Positions 50,716 through 59,728 of a DNA stretch of 64,000 nt are shown here, piece after piece (within the stretch, counting starts at the first letter, position 1; each line of letters begins with the position of its first letter). The DNA is from Neoluteolibacter marinus (lineage in GTDB: Bacteria; Verrucomicrobiota; Verrucomicrobiia; Verrucomicrobiales; Akkermansiaceae), in NCBI RefSeq assembly GCF_014904755.1, contig NZ_JACZFQ010000045.1, positions 1-64,000 on the forward strand. The letters are read 5' to 3'. A program made the translations under genes and the position numbers. Under the pieces are notes generated by a model. The model searched no databases. It saw only the letters and a program-made list of their open reading frames with translations, and was not told the origin of the DNA.

Positions 50716-50847
50716 ATGGTTCACCGGTTGCGATTGGATGACCTTGGCCGCAATTGCGAGCGGATCGCGCTGGCGAAGGGGATCCGCTTCCACGTCCACG
50801 ACCGCACCATCATCGACGGTCACCGGGCGATCGTGTTCCCGGACTGA
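50716..50847 (+). pseudogene. Second, diverged copy of the purU 3' end
   Basis: From 50743 to 50847 the sequence encodes the same 34 C-terminal residues as purU (LGRNCERIALAKGIRFHVHD onward to FPD) plus TGA, with 6 nucleotide differences, all at third codon positions and silent. An in-frame ATG at 50716 would give a 43-residue peptide, but upstream of LGRN there is no similarity to purU. It is a remnant of an alternative purU end left by an insertion or recombination event. Confidence 0.85.
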
Positions 50848-50898
50848 GTGGGAACCCGTCGCTTGTTTGGAACCGGAGGTTCCGGTTTGTTGGTCGCC

Positions 50899-51771
50899 AT
50901 GGATCTGGCGTGGGCCGACTACTTGAAGCGGATGAAGGAAGCGCCCGACGCGGCGTTGGAGTGGAGCCGCTCGGGGATCGAGTATCTCCGGTCGTCGATC
51001 GGTTCGCTGCCTTTCTTTGCCGCGACCTCGGTCGACAGCGGGTCAGCGAATCCCGGTCGCGACGAGACGCATTATTTCCTGGTTCCGGACCCGCGGCAGG
51101 ACGGCGGCTTCGCGCTGGTCGAGCGGCGTCGCTTGCCGGAGGGGACGGGAGCGGTGAACTCCCTGCCCAAGGTGCGGATTTTCCACGTCCACGACCCGGC
51201 GGCGGTCGAGGTGCTGGAAGATCGGCTGATGAAGAGGATGGTCTCGGCGGCAGAGGATGCGCCGGGGCTGGAGCATGACTTGGCGCTGCGGCTCGAGGCG
51301 ATGGGGGAGGAAATCGACAAGCAAAGCCATTGGGTGACCGGCGGGCTGATCGTGGTCGGGGGCGTGGTGGCCATTGCCAACCCGCTGCTGGGGATCGGCA
51401 TCGCGGCGAAGTCGCTGCTGCCCGAGCTCGGCGGCAAGCTGGCCAAATTCGGGTTCGGGGCCGCCGCCGAGACGATGCGCCGGTTCAGCGGCTCGATCCG
51501 CGAGAGCCAGGCCCGCAAGAAGGCCGAGAGCGAGGTCAAGCGGATGAAACCGGAACTGGTGGTCGATCCGGTCCTCGCCTTCCTCGACCGGACCGTGGCC
51601 CGCGGCGCCGACGGGGATCCGGTGGTGGAGGAACTGAACGGCTTGCCCGACTGGTGGCTGGACCGCGACCAGCGGCTGACCATGGGCGTCGTCGCCGAAA
51701 TCTGGAAAGACGGGCGGTGGGGAGACTGGGCCCGGGGGATTGGCCGACGGCTCGAGGTGTTGCCGGCCTGA
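50899..51771 (+). CDS. Hypothetical protein with central membrane segment
   Basis: A 290-residue protein. N-terminal soluble part, then VTGGLIVVGGVVAIANPLLGIGIAAKSLLPELGGK, a Gly-rich hydrophobic region long enough for one or two TM helices, a charged helix (SGSIRESQARKKAESEVKRM), and a C-terminal globular part (LDRTVARGADGDPVVEELNGLPDWWLDRDQ). No family is recognised. ATG 50899 is favoured; the frame is open to 50848, immediately after the purU remnant. Confidence 0.6.
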   Translation: MDLAWADYLKRMKEAPDAALEWSRSGIEYLRSSIGSLPFFAATSVDSGSANPGRDETHYFLVPDPRQDGGFALVERRRLPEGTGAVNSLPKVRIFHVHDPAAVEVLEDRLMKRMVSAAEDAPGLEHDLALRLEAMGEEIDKQSHWVTGGLIVVGGVVAIANPLLGIGIAAKSLLPELGGKLAKFGFGAAAETMRRFSGSIRESQARKKAESEVKRMKPELVVDPVLAFLDRTVARGADGDPVVEELNGLPDWWLDRDQRLTMGVVAEIWKDGRWGDWARGIGRRLEVLPA

Positions 51772-51775
51772 GGCA

Positions 51776-51812
51776 CAAAAAAACGCCGCACGGCACTGGG
51801 CCGGGCGGCGTT
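51776..51812 (-). terminator. Terminator after rplT
   Basis: AACGCCGC (51782-51789) pairs with GCGGCGTT (51805-51812); on the minus strand the stem is followed by TTTTTTT. It lies 22 bp past the rplT stop and 5 bp past the stop of the convergent gene, so it may act on both. Confidence 0.75.
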
Positions 51813-51833
51813 CTTGAAAGGAAGCGGTCGAAC

Positions 51834-52205
51834 TCAGGCGGCAGCCTTGTTTTCGAGGGCGGCCTTGGCCTGGGCGACGATCGCCGAGAAGGCGGCGGCG
51901 TCCTTGACGGCGAGGTCGGCGAGGATCTTGCGGTCGGCTTCGATGCCGGCGGCGGCGAGTCCTTCGATGAAGCGGGAGTAGGTCAGGCCTTCGTTGCGGA
52001 CACCGGCGCTGATGCGCTGGATCCACAGGCGGCGGAACTGGCCTTTCCGCTTCTTGCGGTCGCGGTATTCGTATTGATGGGCCTTACGGACGGCGTCCTT
52101 GGCGTAGCGGAACAGCTTCGAGCGGAATCCGCGGAAGCCCTTCGCACGCAGCAAGACACGCTTGCGGCGGGCCCGGGAAGCCGGGCTATTGGTGGCGCGT
52201 GGCAT
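51834..52205 (-). CDS. rplT: 50S ribosomal protein L20
   Basis: A 123-residue L20 with the typical basic N-terminus [24 protein letters not shown] and [13 protein letters not shown]. It binds 23S rRNA early in assembly. It follows rpmI after a 140-bp spacer, longer than the usual tight junction. In many bacteria L20 represses this operon; no clear operator could be read here. Confidence 0.97.
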   Translation of the reverse strand: MPRATNSPASRARRKRVLLRAKGFRGFRSKLFRYAKDAVRKAHQYEYRDRKKRKGQFRRLWIQRISAGVRNEGLTYSRFIEGLAAAGIEADRKILADLAVKDAAAFSAIVAQAKAALENKAAA

Positions 52206-52345
52206 GGTTTGGTTTCGGGTCGGACAGGCCGTTGGTTATTCTTTCCTCCCGCAGTCTCGCTTGTCCGGTGGTACCCTTGCGGGTCAGGCTGCGATGGAGG
52301 CCGTCCGAGGCGCGGACGGGGGCGCGGTTTGTTGCTTCGCTTCGT

Positions 52346-52555
52346 TCAGGAGAACGGGAGGTTCTCCTTCACGTTCTTGATGTCGGCGTCGGAGACGAGG
52401 GCGGCGCTGGTGAGGCTCCGCTTGCGCTTGCGATTCTTGCATTGCAGCAAGTGGCGGGCGCCCTGCTTCCGGCGGAGAACCTTACCGGTTCCCGTCACCT
52501 TGAAACGCTTGGCAACAGCCTTTCGGGTCTTTGCTTTTCCTGAGACACGTGGCAT
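52346..52555 (-). CDS. rpmI: 50S ribosomal protein L35
   Basis: A 69-residue L35 (KAKTRKAVAKRFKVTGTGKVLRR). It normally lies in an infC-rpmI-rplT operon; here infC is absent because the next gene upstream is on the opposite strand, so rpmI must have its own promoter in the 205-bp divergent region. Confidence 0.96.
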   Translation of the reverse strand: MPRVSGKAKTRKAVAKRFKVTGTGKVLRRKQGARHLLQCKNRKRKRSLTSAALVSDADIKNVKENLPFS

Positions 52556-52760
52556 GGGGCGGCGAAACTAGGGGCCGGCCCCGTCTTGGCAAGGCAAAAG
52601 TGGGGGATTTCGAGGGTCCGGGGTGCTCCGGGTTTTTTGAAAATGGGTCCGGTGGTGCCCTTTGATTTTGCAAGGCTTGACCGTTTGGGGCTCCGATTCG
52701 GGCATTCGGGGGCTTGGTTGATGTTTGACCAAAACGGAAATTTTAGATAAACGAAGCGCC

Positions 52761-53519
52761 GTGATCGCCCAGCAGCAACAGCAGTGGTTCTTTTCAACGG
52801 GAGGGGAGCGCATCGGCCCGGTGGGGTTCGACTACCTCCTGGAGCTGGCCAAAACGGGCAAGCTGGATCCGCGGGCGGACATGGTCTGGAGCTCGAGTCT
52901 GAACGACTGGGAGCCGGCCGGCCAGGTGGAGGGTCTTTTCGAGCGGCGATCGTTGGAGAAAGGTGCCAACCCGTTGGAAGCTTCGGACGCTTTCGCGAAC
53001 ACCGGCGTCCATGAGAAAGCGATCATTTCCAAGCCCGTTTCCGCAGGGACGGGCCGCATGGGATACATCATGGGGGCGGGGGTGGTGCCTGCCGTGCTGA
53101 TGGCGGGGTGGCAGTTCGTGGTGCCGGTCCTGGCCCGCTACACCCCGGAGGACCTGGCGGTTTATTTGCCGATGGTGGTGTTCCCGCTGGCCGGCCTGAT
53201 GGTGCTGGTGACGCTGGTCAAGCGGTTCCACAATCTCGGCATGACCGGCTGGTGGTTCCTTGGCTTCGCCATCCCGATCCTCAATCTCTGGCTCGGTTAC
53301 CGCTGCCTGGCCTGTCCGGCCGGCTACGCGGACGTCAAGCGGCTCGATGGCATCGGCAAGTTCGTCGCCTTTCTCTACTGGGGGTCGATCCTCGCGGGTA
53401 TCGGACTCGCGGTGGCGGCCATGGTCGGAGCCTTCGGGGCGATGAAAGAGTCCGGGTTGATCGAGGATGTGACCCGCCAGCTCGAAGAGCTGCGCAAGAC
53501 CGCGGTGCCGGAGCGCTGA
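52761..53519 (+). CDS. GYF_2 (DUF4339) plus DUF805-like membrane protein
   Basis: A 252-residue protein from GTG 52761 (a TTG at 52725 is possible). The N-terminal GYF_2-type domain WFFSTGGERIGPVGFDYLLELAKTGKLDPRADMVW (about 8-60) is a peptide-binding module. Four TM helices follow (MGAGVVPAVLMAGWQFVVP; LPMVVFPLAGLMVLVTL; GWWFLGFAIPILNLWLG; FVAFLYWGSILAGIGLAVAAM). KRFHNLGMTGWW resembles the DUF805 motif RRLHDxGxSGWW. The role is unknown. Confidence 0.78.
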   Translation: MIAQQQQQWFFSTGGERIGPVGFDYLLELAKTGKLDPRADMVWSSSLNDWEPAGQVEGLFERRSLEKGANPLEASDAFANTGVHEKAIISKPVSAGTGRMGYIMGAGVVPAVLMAGWQFVVPVLARYTPEDLAVYLPMVVFPLAGLMVLVTLVKRFHNLGMTGWWFLGFAIPILNLWLGYRCLACPAGYADVKRLDGIGKFVAFLYWGSILAGIGLAVAAMVGAFGAMKESGLIEDVTRQLEELRKTAVPER

Positions 53520-53525
53520 AGGTTT

Positions 53526-55106
53526 TCACTCCAGGATCTTCCTGAGGTCGTCTGGAAAAGTCGCGCCGAGCTGGACGTCGAAGTCGGCGGCCGACTTGAG
53601 TTTCGCCAGGGCGGCGTCGCGTGCGGGGCCCGGGGGAAGGGTGCCGGCCCATTGGATGGCGGCGTCCTGGTCGCGGCGATACCAGCTTCCCGCGATCGAT
53701 CCGGCCGCGGAGGGCGGGGCGGTGCCGGATCGCTGGTCGAAGAGTCCTGCCGCGGCGGCGGGGTCCTGCCACGAAAGCTCGCGCAAGGCGAGTTCAGTGA
53801 AGCTGCCGCGGCGCTCGGCGGGCAGCGTGTCAACCCACTCCAAGGTGGCGGCGGGTTGTGCCTTCATCCACTCGCGCAGCGCCGGGGTCGCCAGCGACAT
53901 CGGCAGGGGCGGTTGTTCCGGATCGGCAAGGCGGGCGCGGATCGAATCGGGATCGCTGCCGAACCATTCCAAGCCGAGTTGATAAGCAGGGGAGGAATAA
54001 CCGGACTTGGCGGCTTCGGCGGGATCGACCGTGCCCAGCCACCAGTTCACGGCGCTCTCGGGATCGCTGGCTGCCCAGAAATTGGCGACATCCATGGCCG
54101 CCTGATGGCGGAGGTTGCCGGACGGAAGTTCCTCGACCATCTGCCGCGCGTGGTCAGGTTCGGAGCTGAAGTGCCGGGCCACCAGTTTTCCCATCGCGGT
54201 GGCGAGCGGGGCGGCGCTGAGGTTTTCGGTGGCCCAGGAGAAGGCGGGCTTGGAACCAGCCTGGGGATATTCATCCAACATCCAATCCACAAGATCCGGG
54301 CCGAGCTTCGCCTTGAGCGCGGGAGGTGCCTCGTTCCGGATCCATGAGGCCGCGAGCGCGCCGGCGGCTCCCTGGCGCCGGATGGCTTGCGGGGAGAATT
54401 CGGCCATCACCTTGTTCCGTTGGGCGGGGGAGAGGTTCGCCATCCAGGCTTGGGCGGCCGAAGCATCGCGCGCCAGCCAGTCGATCGCATATTGCTGCAC
54501 CAGGAGGTCCCTGGACGGCCCCGGCGGGAGGGCGAGCAAGATTTCGCCGCCTTGCTCCCCGGACAAAGGCAAGCCCGATGAACCCAGCCGCAATGCGCCT
54601 GCGGCCACGATTTCATCCAGGTGATTCCTCGCCGCGGCCGCGCTGGCGGGGTCGTCGCTGGCGAGAAGCCCGATCAGGTTTCCCGCGATTTGCCAGTCGT
54701 TGTAATCCGTCGGGTTCAGCCGCGACAGCAGGCCAACGGGGTCTTGGGGAAACCAGGCCAAGGCGACCGTCTGGCGGAAAAGGCGGCGGTCATTGGTGTT
54801 GAGACTCTGCTCCTCAATCCACTGCCAGGTGCCTTCGGGGTCCGATTCGGCGCTGCGCCGGACGACGGCGAGGAGTTCCCAGTCCGAATGGTTTCCCGAG
54901 CGGTAGAGGCGTTCCAGTGCCGCGGGACTGCCGGCTTCGAGGTCCGCGAGCCGTCGGGCACGGCGTTCCAGTCCCCGGGGTACGTCGCGGGACATGCTCG
55001 CCTCGAACACGGGTGGGGTTGGGGTCGTCAGGGTGCCTGCAGGGCGGAAATGGCGGGCGATGAAGAACGCGGCCACGGCGCAGGCGAGTGGAAGGAGCGG
55101 CTTCAT
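53526..55106 (-). CDS. Repeat protein with DPxAAxxW motifs (1)
   Basis: A 526-residue exported or membrane-tethered protein. N-terminal hydrophobic segment (LLPLACAVAAFFIARHF), then all-helical repeats of about 30-35 residues built on DPxxAxxWxxxL (for example SDPESAVNWWLGTVDP, DQDAAIQWAGTLPPGPARDAAL). This solenoid-like architecture is characteristic of Verrucomicrobiota. The partner gene upstream overlaps by 4 bp and has the same repeats. No catalytic motif is seen; a scaffold role is a guess. Confidence 0.65.
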   Translation of the reverse strand: MKPLLPLACAVAAFFIARHFRPAGTLTTPTPPVFEASMSRDVPRGLERRARRLADLEAGSPAALERLYRSGNHSDWELLAVVRRSAESDPEGTWQWIEEQSLNTNDRRLFRQTVALAWFPQDPVGLLSRLNPTDYNDWQIAGNLIGLLASDDPASAAAARNHLDEIVAAGALRLGSSGLPLSGEQGGEILLALPPGPSRDLLVQQYAIDWLARDASAAQAWMANLSPAQRNKVMAEFSPQAIRRQGAAGALAASWIRNEAPPALKAKLGPDLVDWMLDEYPQAGSKPAFSWATENLSAAPLATAMGKLVARHFSSEPDHARQMVEELPSGNLRHQAAMDVANFWAASDPESAVNWWLGTVDPAEAAKSGYSSPAYQLGLEWFGSDPDSIRARLADPEQPPLPMSLATPALREWMKAQPAATLEWVDTLPAERRGSFTELALRELSWQDPAAAAGLFDQRSGTAPPSAAGSIAGSWYRRDQDAAIQWAGTLPPGPARDAALAKLKSAADFDVQLGATFPDDLRKILE

Positions 55107-56971
55107 TTCGCGGTGTAGCGTCGGGTGAACTCTGCGGCTTGAGCTGGTGGGAGGCTGCCGACGTACGACTGGAAAGCCTCCTGGGCATCCCCGGGGGATT
55201 GCCGGCTCCAAGCCCGGAGCGTCTCGACCCTTTGCTCCGATTGCAGGGCCGGTTCGCCGATGGTGGCGGTCCATTCCCAGGCGGCGGCCGGATCGCTGGT
55301 GCCGAGCCGGCGGATCAAGGACGCGGTCGCTGCATCGCGGCATGGACCCGCGTCGGCGTTGCCGATCCACGCCGCCGCGGCCATGGGGTCGTGGTAACTC
55401 CAACCGTCGATGGCGGCGGAATAAGCCGCGTTGCGGGCTCCGGGATCGGCCAGCGTTCCCGCCCATTCGAGCGCAGCGGAGGGATCGAGTTCGCCCCATT
55501 TCAACGCGGCGATCCCCACCGCCCGGTTGAGGTCGGGAGACGCCGGTGCCGCGCTCAGTAGGCTGGCGATCCGGTCGGGAGAAGCCTCGCGATCAACGAA
55601 CATCCCAGGTCTGCCGCCGGCCACCGGTTGGCCGGAGCGGGTGGCAATCGCGACGTAGGTCCCGGCGAGATACTCCGGCGGGATCATCGCGAAGCGATCG
55701 ACCTGGCGGTCCGGATCGACTCCGCCGCCGGTGACTTCCCCTATCACCCCGGCAAGCATCTGGCTCCTGGCGCGGCCATCCTCAAGCGAGGCGGCAAAGC
55801 CGATAGCAGCGTCGGGATCGCTTTTCATCCAAGCGGCCATAATCCCTCTCAGAGCCGTCCCGCGATGCATGGCATCCGGCTGGGCGGAAATGTCGCGCGC
55901 GGCAGTTTCCAACAGGTCCGGACGCGTTCCGAACCAGATCCGGTCGAGCACGTTCAGCGGCAGGATTGAGGCGGTGCCCTTGGCGGAATCAAGAAGACGG
56001 TACGCGTCGACCGCGCTCATTTTCCCGCTGGCGACGGCGGGCCCGATGACCGACCGCATGGCATTGATGCCGCTGCGGCTGAGATCGGACGACTTTTCCC
56101 GGGCGTCGATGAACGCTTTCATTGCTGCCGCGGGATCCTCCCGGGCGATGCCGGCGAGGATCCGCTCGCCGATTCCTAGATTGTCGAAACGGGACATGTC
56201 GAATCCGCCGGGGCCTCTCTCCAACGAGATCAGATGCTGCCATGCAGCACGTGGATCGGTTCCGGCCCACGATTCCATCACGCCCGCGAGGGCGAGCGTC
56301 CGGACGGAGGACGGGAGGGTCATCGACCACTCCAGCGTGCCGGCAGGATCTTTCCCGGCACAGAACCGGGCCAGCAATTGATAGAAGGAGGCGCAGCGCG
56401 GTCTCGCGGGATTGCTGTCTTGTTCAAGCAGTTCGCCTGCGATCGTGAGCAGCTCGTCGGGGAAGCGCTCCGCGATCTTCAACCAGGCGGGGCTGCCGTC
56501 CGGCATCGGCTGGCGCACCCGCCGGAACCATTCCATGAAGATTTCCGGATCCTCGTGGAGCAACAGCGCGGTCACCGCCTGTCGATCGCGGTCGCCCTCC
56601 GGACCTTCGGGGATGAAATTCCAAGCCGCCCGGGAATCGAGCAAGGCCCACTCCATCAGCAGCGGGTGGCGGAGGTCCCAACTGAAGTCGGGGTTTTGTT
56701 TCGCGATCCACTCGAGGCCGGCGACCGGGTCGAGCTCCGCCAGCCGGGCGCAAATCAGGCGGATCCGCAGTTTCTGCCCGTCGTTCCGTTCCGGGCCGAG
56801 GGCTGCTTCGCCCAGCTGGCGCAGCAGCGAGTCGAGGGTCTCGCCAGCCAAGTTCGCGGCCGTTTCCAGCGCGGGAGATGGCGGAGACGGTACGGGGAGG
56901 GTGGCTTCACCCTGATCCTTCGCCGGGATGGGCGCACGGTAACCCCACCACGCCGCGAGCGGGACGAGCAA
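55103..56971 (-). CDS. Repeat protein with DPxAAxxW motifs (2)
   Basis: A 622-residue relative of the downstream gene. Repeats include DPSAALEWAGTLADPGARNAAYSAAIDGW, DPMAAAAWIGN and DPAAAWEWTATIGEPALQSE. The only available start is TTG 56971: codons before it (ISYLAW) continue a hydrophobic stretch back to an in-frame stop with no ATG or GTG, so initiation may use an unusual codon and the anchor may be longer. It lies 62 bp downstream of the MsbA-like gene and may be in the same transcript. Confidence 0.65.
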   Translation of the reverse strand: MLVPLAAWWGYRAPIPAKDQGEATLPVPSPPSPALETAANLAGETLDSLLRQLGEAALGPERNDGQKLRIRLICARLAELDPVAGLEWIAKQNPDFSWDLRHPLLMEWALLDSRAAWNFIPEGPEGDRDRQAVTALLLHEDPEIFMEWFRRVRQPMPDGSPAWLKIAERFPDELLTIAGELLEQDSNPARPRCASFYQLLARFCAGKDPAGTLEWSMTLPSSVRTLALAGVMESWAGTDPRAAWQHLISLERGPGGFDMSRFDNLGIGERILAGIAREDPAAAMKAFIDAREKSSDLSRSGINAMRSVIGPAVASGKMSAVDAYRLLDSAKGTASILPLNVLDRIWFGTRPDLLETAARDISAQPDAMHRGTALRGIMAAWMKSDPDAAIGFAASLEDGRARSQMLAGVIGEVTGGGVDPDRQVDRFAMIPPEYLAGTYVAIATRSGQPVAGGRPGMFVDREASPDRIASLLSAAPASPDLNRAVGIAALKWGELDPSAALEWAGTLADPGARNAAYSAAIDGWSYHDPMAAAAWIGNADAGPCRDAATASLIRRLGTSDPAAAWEWTATIGEPALQSEQRVETLRAWSRQSPGDAQEAFQSYVGSLPPAQAAEFTRRYTAK

Positions 56972-57033
56972 CCAGGCGAGATATGAGATGGAGCGGATCG
57001 CCGTGGTTAGATCATCCGCCGGAAGTTGTCAGC

Positions 57034-58779
57034 TCAATTCACGGCAGGCTCGCCTTCCTGGGATAGGAATGACTTGCGGCACAGGTCGGCGTATTTGCCG
57101 TCACGGGCGAATAGTTCTTCGTGGGTGCCTTCCTCGATGACCCGGCCCTTTTCCAAGACATAGATCTTGTCGGCGTTGCGGATGGTGGAAAGGCGGTGCG
57201 CGATGACGAAAGCGGTGCGGTTCTCCATCAGGCGGTCGAGCGCGTCCTGGATTTGGCGCTCGGTCTCGCTGTCGACCGAAGCGGTGGCCTCGTCGAGCAG
57301 CAGCACCGGCGCGTTCTTGAGCAGGGCGCGGGCGATCGACAGGCGCTGTTTCTCGCCGCCCGACAACTTCACCCCGCGTTCGCCGACATTGGTGTCGAGC
57401 TGTTTGGGGAGGTCGCGGACGAACTTCGCGGCGTGGGCGGCTTCCAGGGCGGTCCAGATTTCCTCGTCGGTCGCCTTGCGGCGGGCCAGTTCCATGTTCT
57501 CGCGGACGGTGCCGTTGAAGAGAAAGGGCTCCTGGGTGACGTAGCCGAGCTGCTCGCGCAGCGAGGGCTTGGCGAGGGTGGCGATGTCGATGCCGTCGAT
57601 GGTGATCGTTCCTTCGTCCGCCTCGTAGAAGCGGTTGAGCAGCGAGAGAACGGTGGACTTGCCCGCGCCGGTGGATCCGACCAGCGCGATGGTCCGCCCG
57701 GGCGGCGCGTCGAGGTCGACCTGGTGGAGCGTCGGCTGGCTGCCGTAGGAAAAGGAGACGCCCTCGAAGCGGACGTGGGCCCGGATTCCCGCCGGCAGGG
57801 AGTCGCCGCTGGCGGCATTCGGCTCGTCTTCGGAATCGAGGATCTCGAAAACCCGGTCGCCGGCGGCGCGGGACGAGAAGATCATCTGGTTGAGCTGGCG
57901 GAGCTTGCTGACGGGCTCGTAGAAGAGTCCGAGGAGGAGGAAGAAGAAGGTCAGGTCGCCAACGGTCATCCGGCCGGCGATCATGGCCTGCGCACCGAAG
58001 CCGAGCACCAGGACATAGCCGAGCATGCTGGCGAAGGACATGGAGGGATTGTAGATCGCCCACCATTTCATCAGGTGCAGGGTGGCGGCCCGGACGTTGT
58101 TGGAGAGGCGATTGAAATTTGCATGCTCCTCGGCTTCGGCGGCATAGGACTTGATCTGCCGGATGCCGGCGATGTTGTCGTGGAGCAGCGAATTCAAGGC
58201 CGAGGTGGCGTTGCGTTCCGCCTTGTGGCGATGGCGGGCGTCCTTCGAGTAGATCCATGCCCCGGCCAGCAGGACCGGGATCGGCAGCGTTGCCCACAGG
58301 GCCACCTGCCAGTCGGTCAGGTACATCACCAGCCCCACGGCGACCAACTGGATGGAGGCGACCAGGCCGAGTTCGATGCCGTCGATGAGGACCCGCTCCA
58401 TTGAGGTCACGTCTTCCACGACCCGCGTCATGATGTCGCCGGTGCGGCGCGAGTCGAACCAGTTCAGGGGCAGGCGCTGGATCTTCCGATAGAGGTCCGA
58501 GCGGATGTCGTAGATGACGTTTTGCTCGAAGTGGTTGTTCACGAAGATCCGGGCGCAGTTGAGACCGTCCTTCAGGAAATAGCTGCCCAAGGCGAGTAGC
58601 ACCCAGAAGAGCAGTTCGTGGTGGCGGGAGGGATCCGGGACGATCTCGTCGATGACGAACTGGGCGATCTTGGGGAAGAAAACGACCGCAACGGCCATCA
58701 GCGTGGCACAGAAAAACTGGGCGGTGGCGAGGCCGGGATAGCGGCGGAGGTAGGAAAAGACTCGGAGGACGGAATTCAT
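57034..58779 (-). CDS. MsbA-like ABC exporter (fused permease-ATPase)
   Basis: A 581-residue half-transporter: six-helix exporter domain (about 1-320) and nucleotide-binding domain with Walker A GSTGAGKST, signature LSGGEKQRLSIARALL, Walker B VLLLDEATASVDSET and switch His in VIAHRLSTI. The coupling loop NWFDSRRTGDIMTRVVEDV is typical of lipid A/multidrug MsbA-type exporters. Substrate unproven. ATG 58779 is selected from the conserved N-terminus (VLRVFSYLRRYPG). Confidence 0.9.
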   Translation of the reverse strand: MNSVLRVFSYLRRYPGLATAQFFCATLMAVAVVFFPKIAQFVIDEIVPDPSRHHELLFWVLLALGSYFLKDGLNCARIFVNNHFEQNVIYDIRSDLYRKIQRLPLNWFDSRRTGDIMTRVVEDVTSMERVLIDGIELGLVASIQLVAVGLVMYLTDWQVALWATLPIPVLLAGAWIYSKDARHRHKAERNATSALNSLLHDNIAGIRQIKSYAAEAEEHANFNRLSNNVRAATLHLMKWWAIYNPSMSFASMLGYVLVLGFGAQAMIAGRMTVGDLTFFFLLLGLFYEPVSKLRQLNQMIFSSRAAGDRVFEILDSEDEPNAASGDSLPAGIRAHVRFEGVSFSYGSQPTLHQVDLDAPPGRTIALVGSTGAGKSTVLSLLNRFYEADEGTITIDGIDIATLAKPSLREQLGYVTQEPFLFNGTVRENMELARRKATDEEIWTALEAAHAAKFVRDLPKQLDTNVGERGVKLSGGEKQRLSIARALLKNAPVLLLDEATASVDSETERQIQDALDRLMENRTAFVIAHRLSTIRNADKIYVLEKGRVIEEGTHEELFARDGKYADLCRKSFLSQEGEPAVN

Positions 58780-58914
58780 CGGCGCGCGGTTGATGCCCTG
58801 TCCATCCTTTGTAATGCCACGTTTCACAATCGCGAAATTTGGGGTTGCCGCGGCCGACCCGGGATCCCTAGGTTGCCGCTTAGAACAAGACCCACCCGCC
58901 ACTTCTTAAACCCC

Positions 58915-59688
58915 ATGGCCAACGTATTTGCCATCCTAAGTGCCATCGCACTCGCCGCCGCCGCCTTCCTTGCTGTCAACAACAAGGAGAAGTATGCCGA
59001 TGAAATCACTGCCCGTGAAAAGGAGCAGGATCGACTCGCCAAGACCACGGCCCGGCTCGGTGCCGCCCAGCAGGAATTCAACGACACCGAGGTCGAGCGC
59101 AAGGCCACCGAGGAAGAAACCGTCGGGCTCCGCGAGAAGGAGAGCGCCCAGCAGGCCAAGAACAAGAAGGTCGAGGATGAAATCGCCGCCAAGCGCTCCG
59201 AGTCCGATGCCAACGAGACCAAGATCAGCGAGATCGAGGACAAGCTGAAGGAAGTAGGCAACATCGAGGAGCTGGTGGGCATCGTGAAGCGCACCGGTGA
59301 AGAGATCGAACGCCTCACCACCGAGATCGCCGCCAACGAGGCGACCCTGAACGATCTCAACGCCGAGATCGCCCGCACCGATGGAGTGAAGTCCAGCTAT
59401 TCGGCGCGCAACAGCAACTACTCCAACAAGCGGTCGTTCTTCTCGTCGACCCGCATCAGCTCGATCTACCCCGCCTACGGCTTTGTCACCCTGCCGATCG
59501 GCAACAATTCGGGAGTGGTTTCCGGATCGTCCCTTGCCGTCGTCCGCGACGGTGCCCCGGTGGCCAAGCTCCGGGTGAGCTCGGTCGAGGCCGGCCGCGC
59601 CGCCGCCGAGATCGTCCCCGATTCCGTGGCCCAGGACACCGTGCTGATGGTCGGTGACCGCGTGGTGCCTTCCAACGACGCCAACTAA
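58915..59688 (+). CDS. Membrane-anchored coiled-coil protein (1)
   Basis: A 257-residue protein. One N-terminal helix (VFAILSAIALAAAAFLAV), long Glu/Lys-rich coiled coil (about 25-165), then a compact beta-rich C-terminal domain (AYGFVTLPIGNNSGVVSGSSLAVVRDG ... VMVGDRVVPSN). This C-terminal domain is shared with the next gene, so the two are tandem paralogues. The architecture resembles periplasmic structural proteins; no family is recognised. Confidence 0.68.
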   Translation: MANVFAILSAIALAAAAFLAVNNKEKYADEITAREKEQDRLAKTTARLGAAQQEFNDTEVERKATEEETVGLREKESAQQAKNKKVEDEIAAKRSESDANETKISEIEDKLKEVGNIEELVGIVKRTGEEIERLTTEIAANEATLNDLNAEIARTDGVKSSYSARNSNYSNKRSFFSSTRISSIYPAYGFVTLPIGNNSGVVSGSSLAVVRDGAPVAKLRVSSVEAGRAAAEIVPDSVAQDTVLMVGDRVVPSNDAN

Positions 59689-59728
59689 GCTCCGTCCGGA
59701 TTTTCCAGCACACTTTTAGCAAACCCGC

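Noticed and set aside
50716-50847. Independent 43-residue gene
   Set aside because: Apart from nine N-terminal residues it is a copy of the end of purU with only silent changes, so it is a remnant rather than a new gene.
57101-58404. Open plus-strand and alternative minus-strand frames across the ABC exporter
   Set aside because: The exporter frame contains all ABC motifs; the others have Arg/Pro- or Gly/Asp-rich composition typical of shadow frames.
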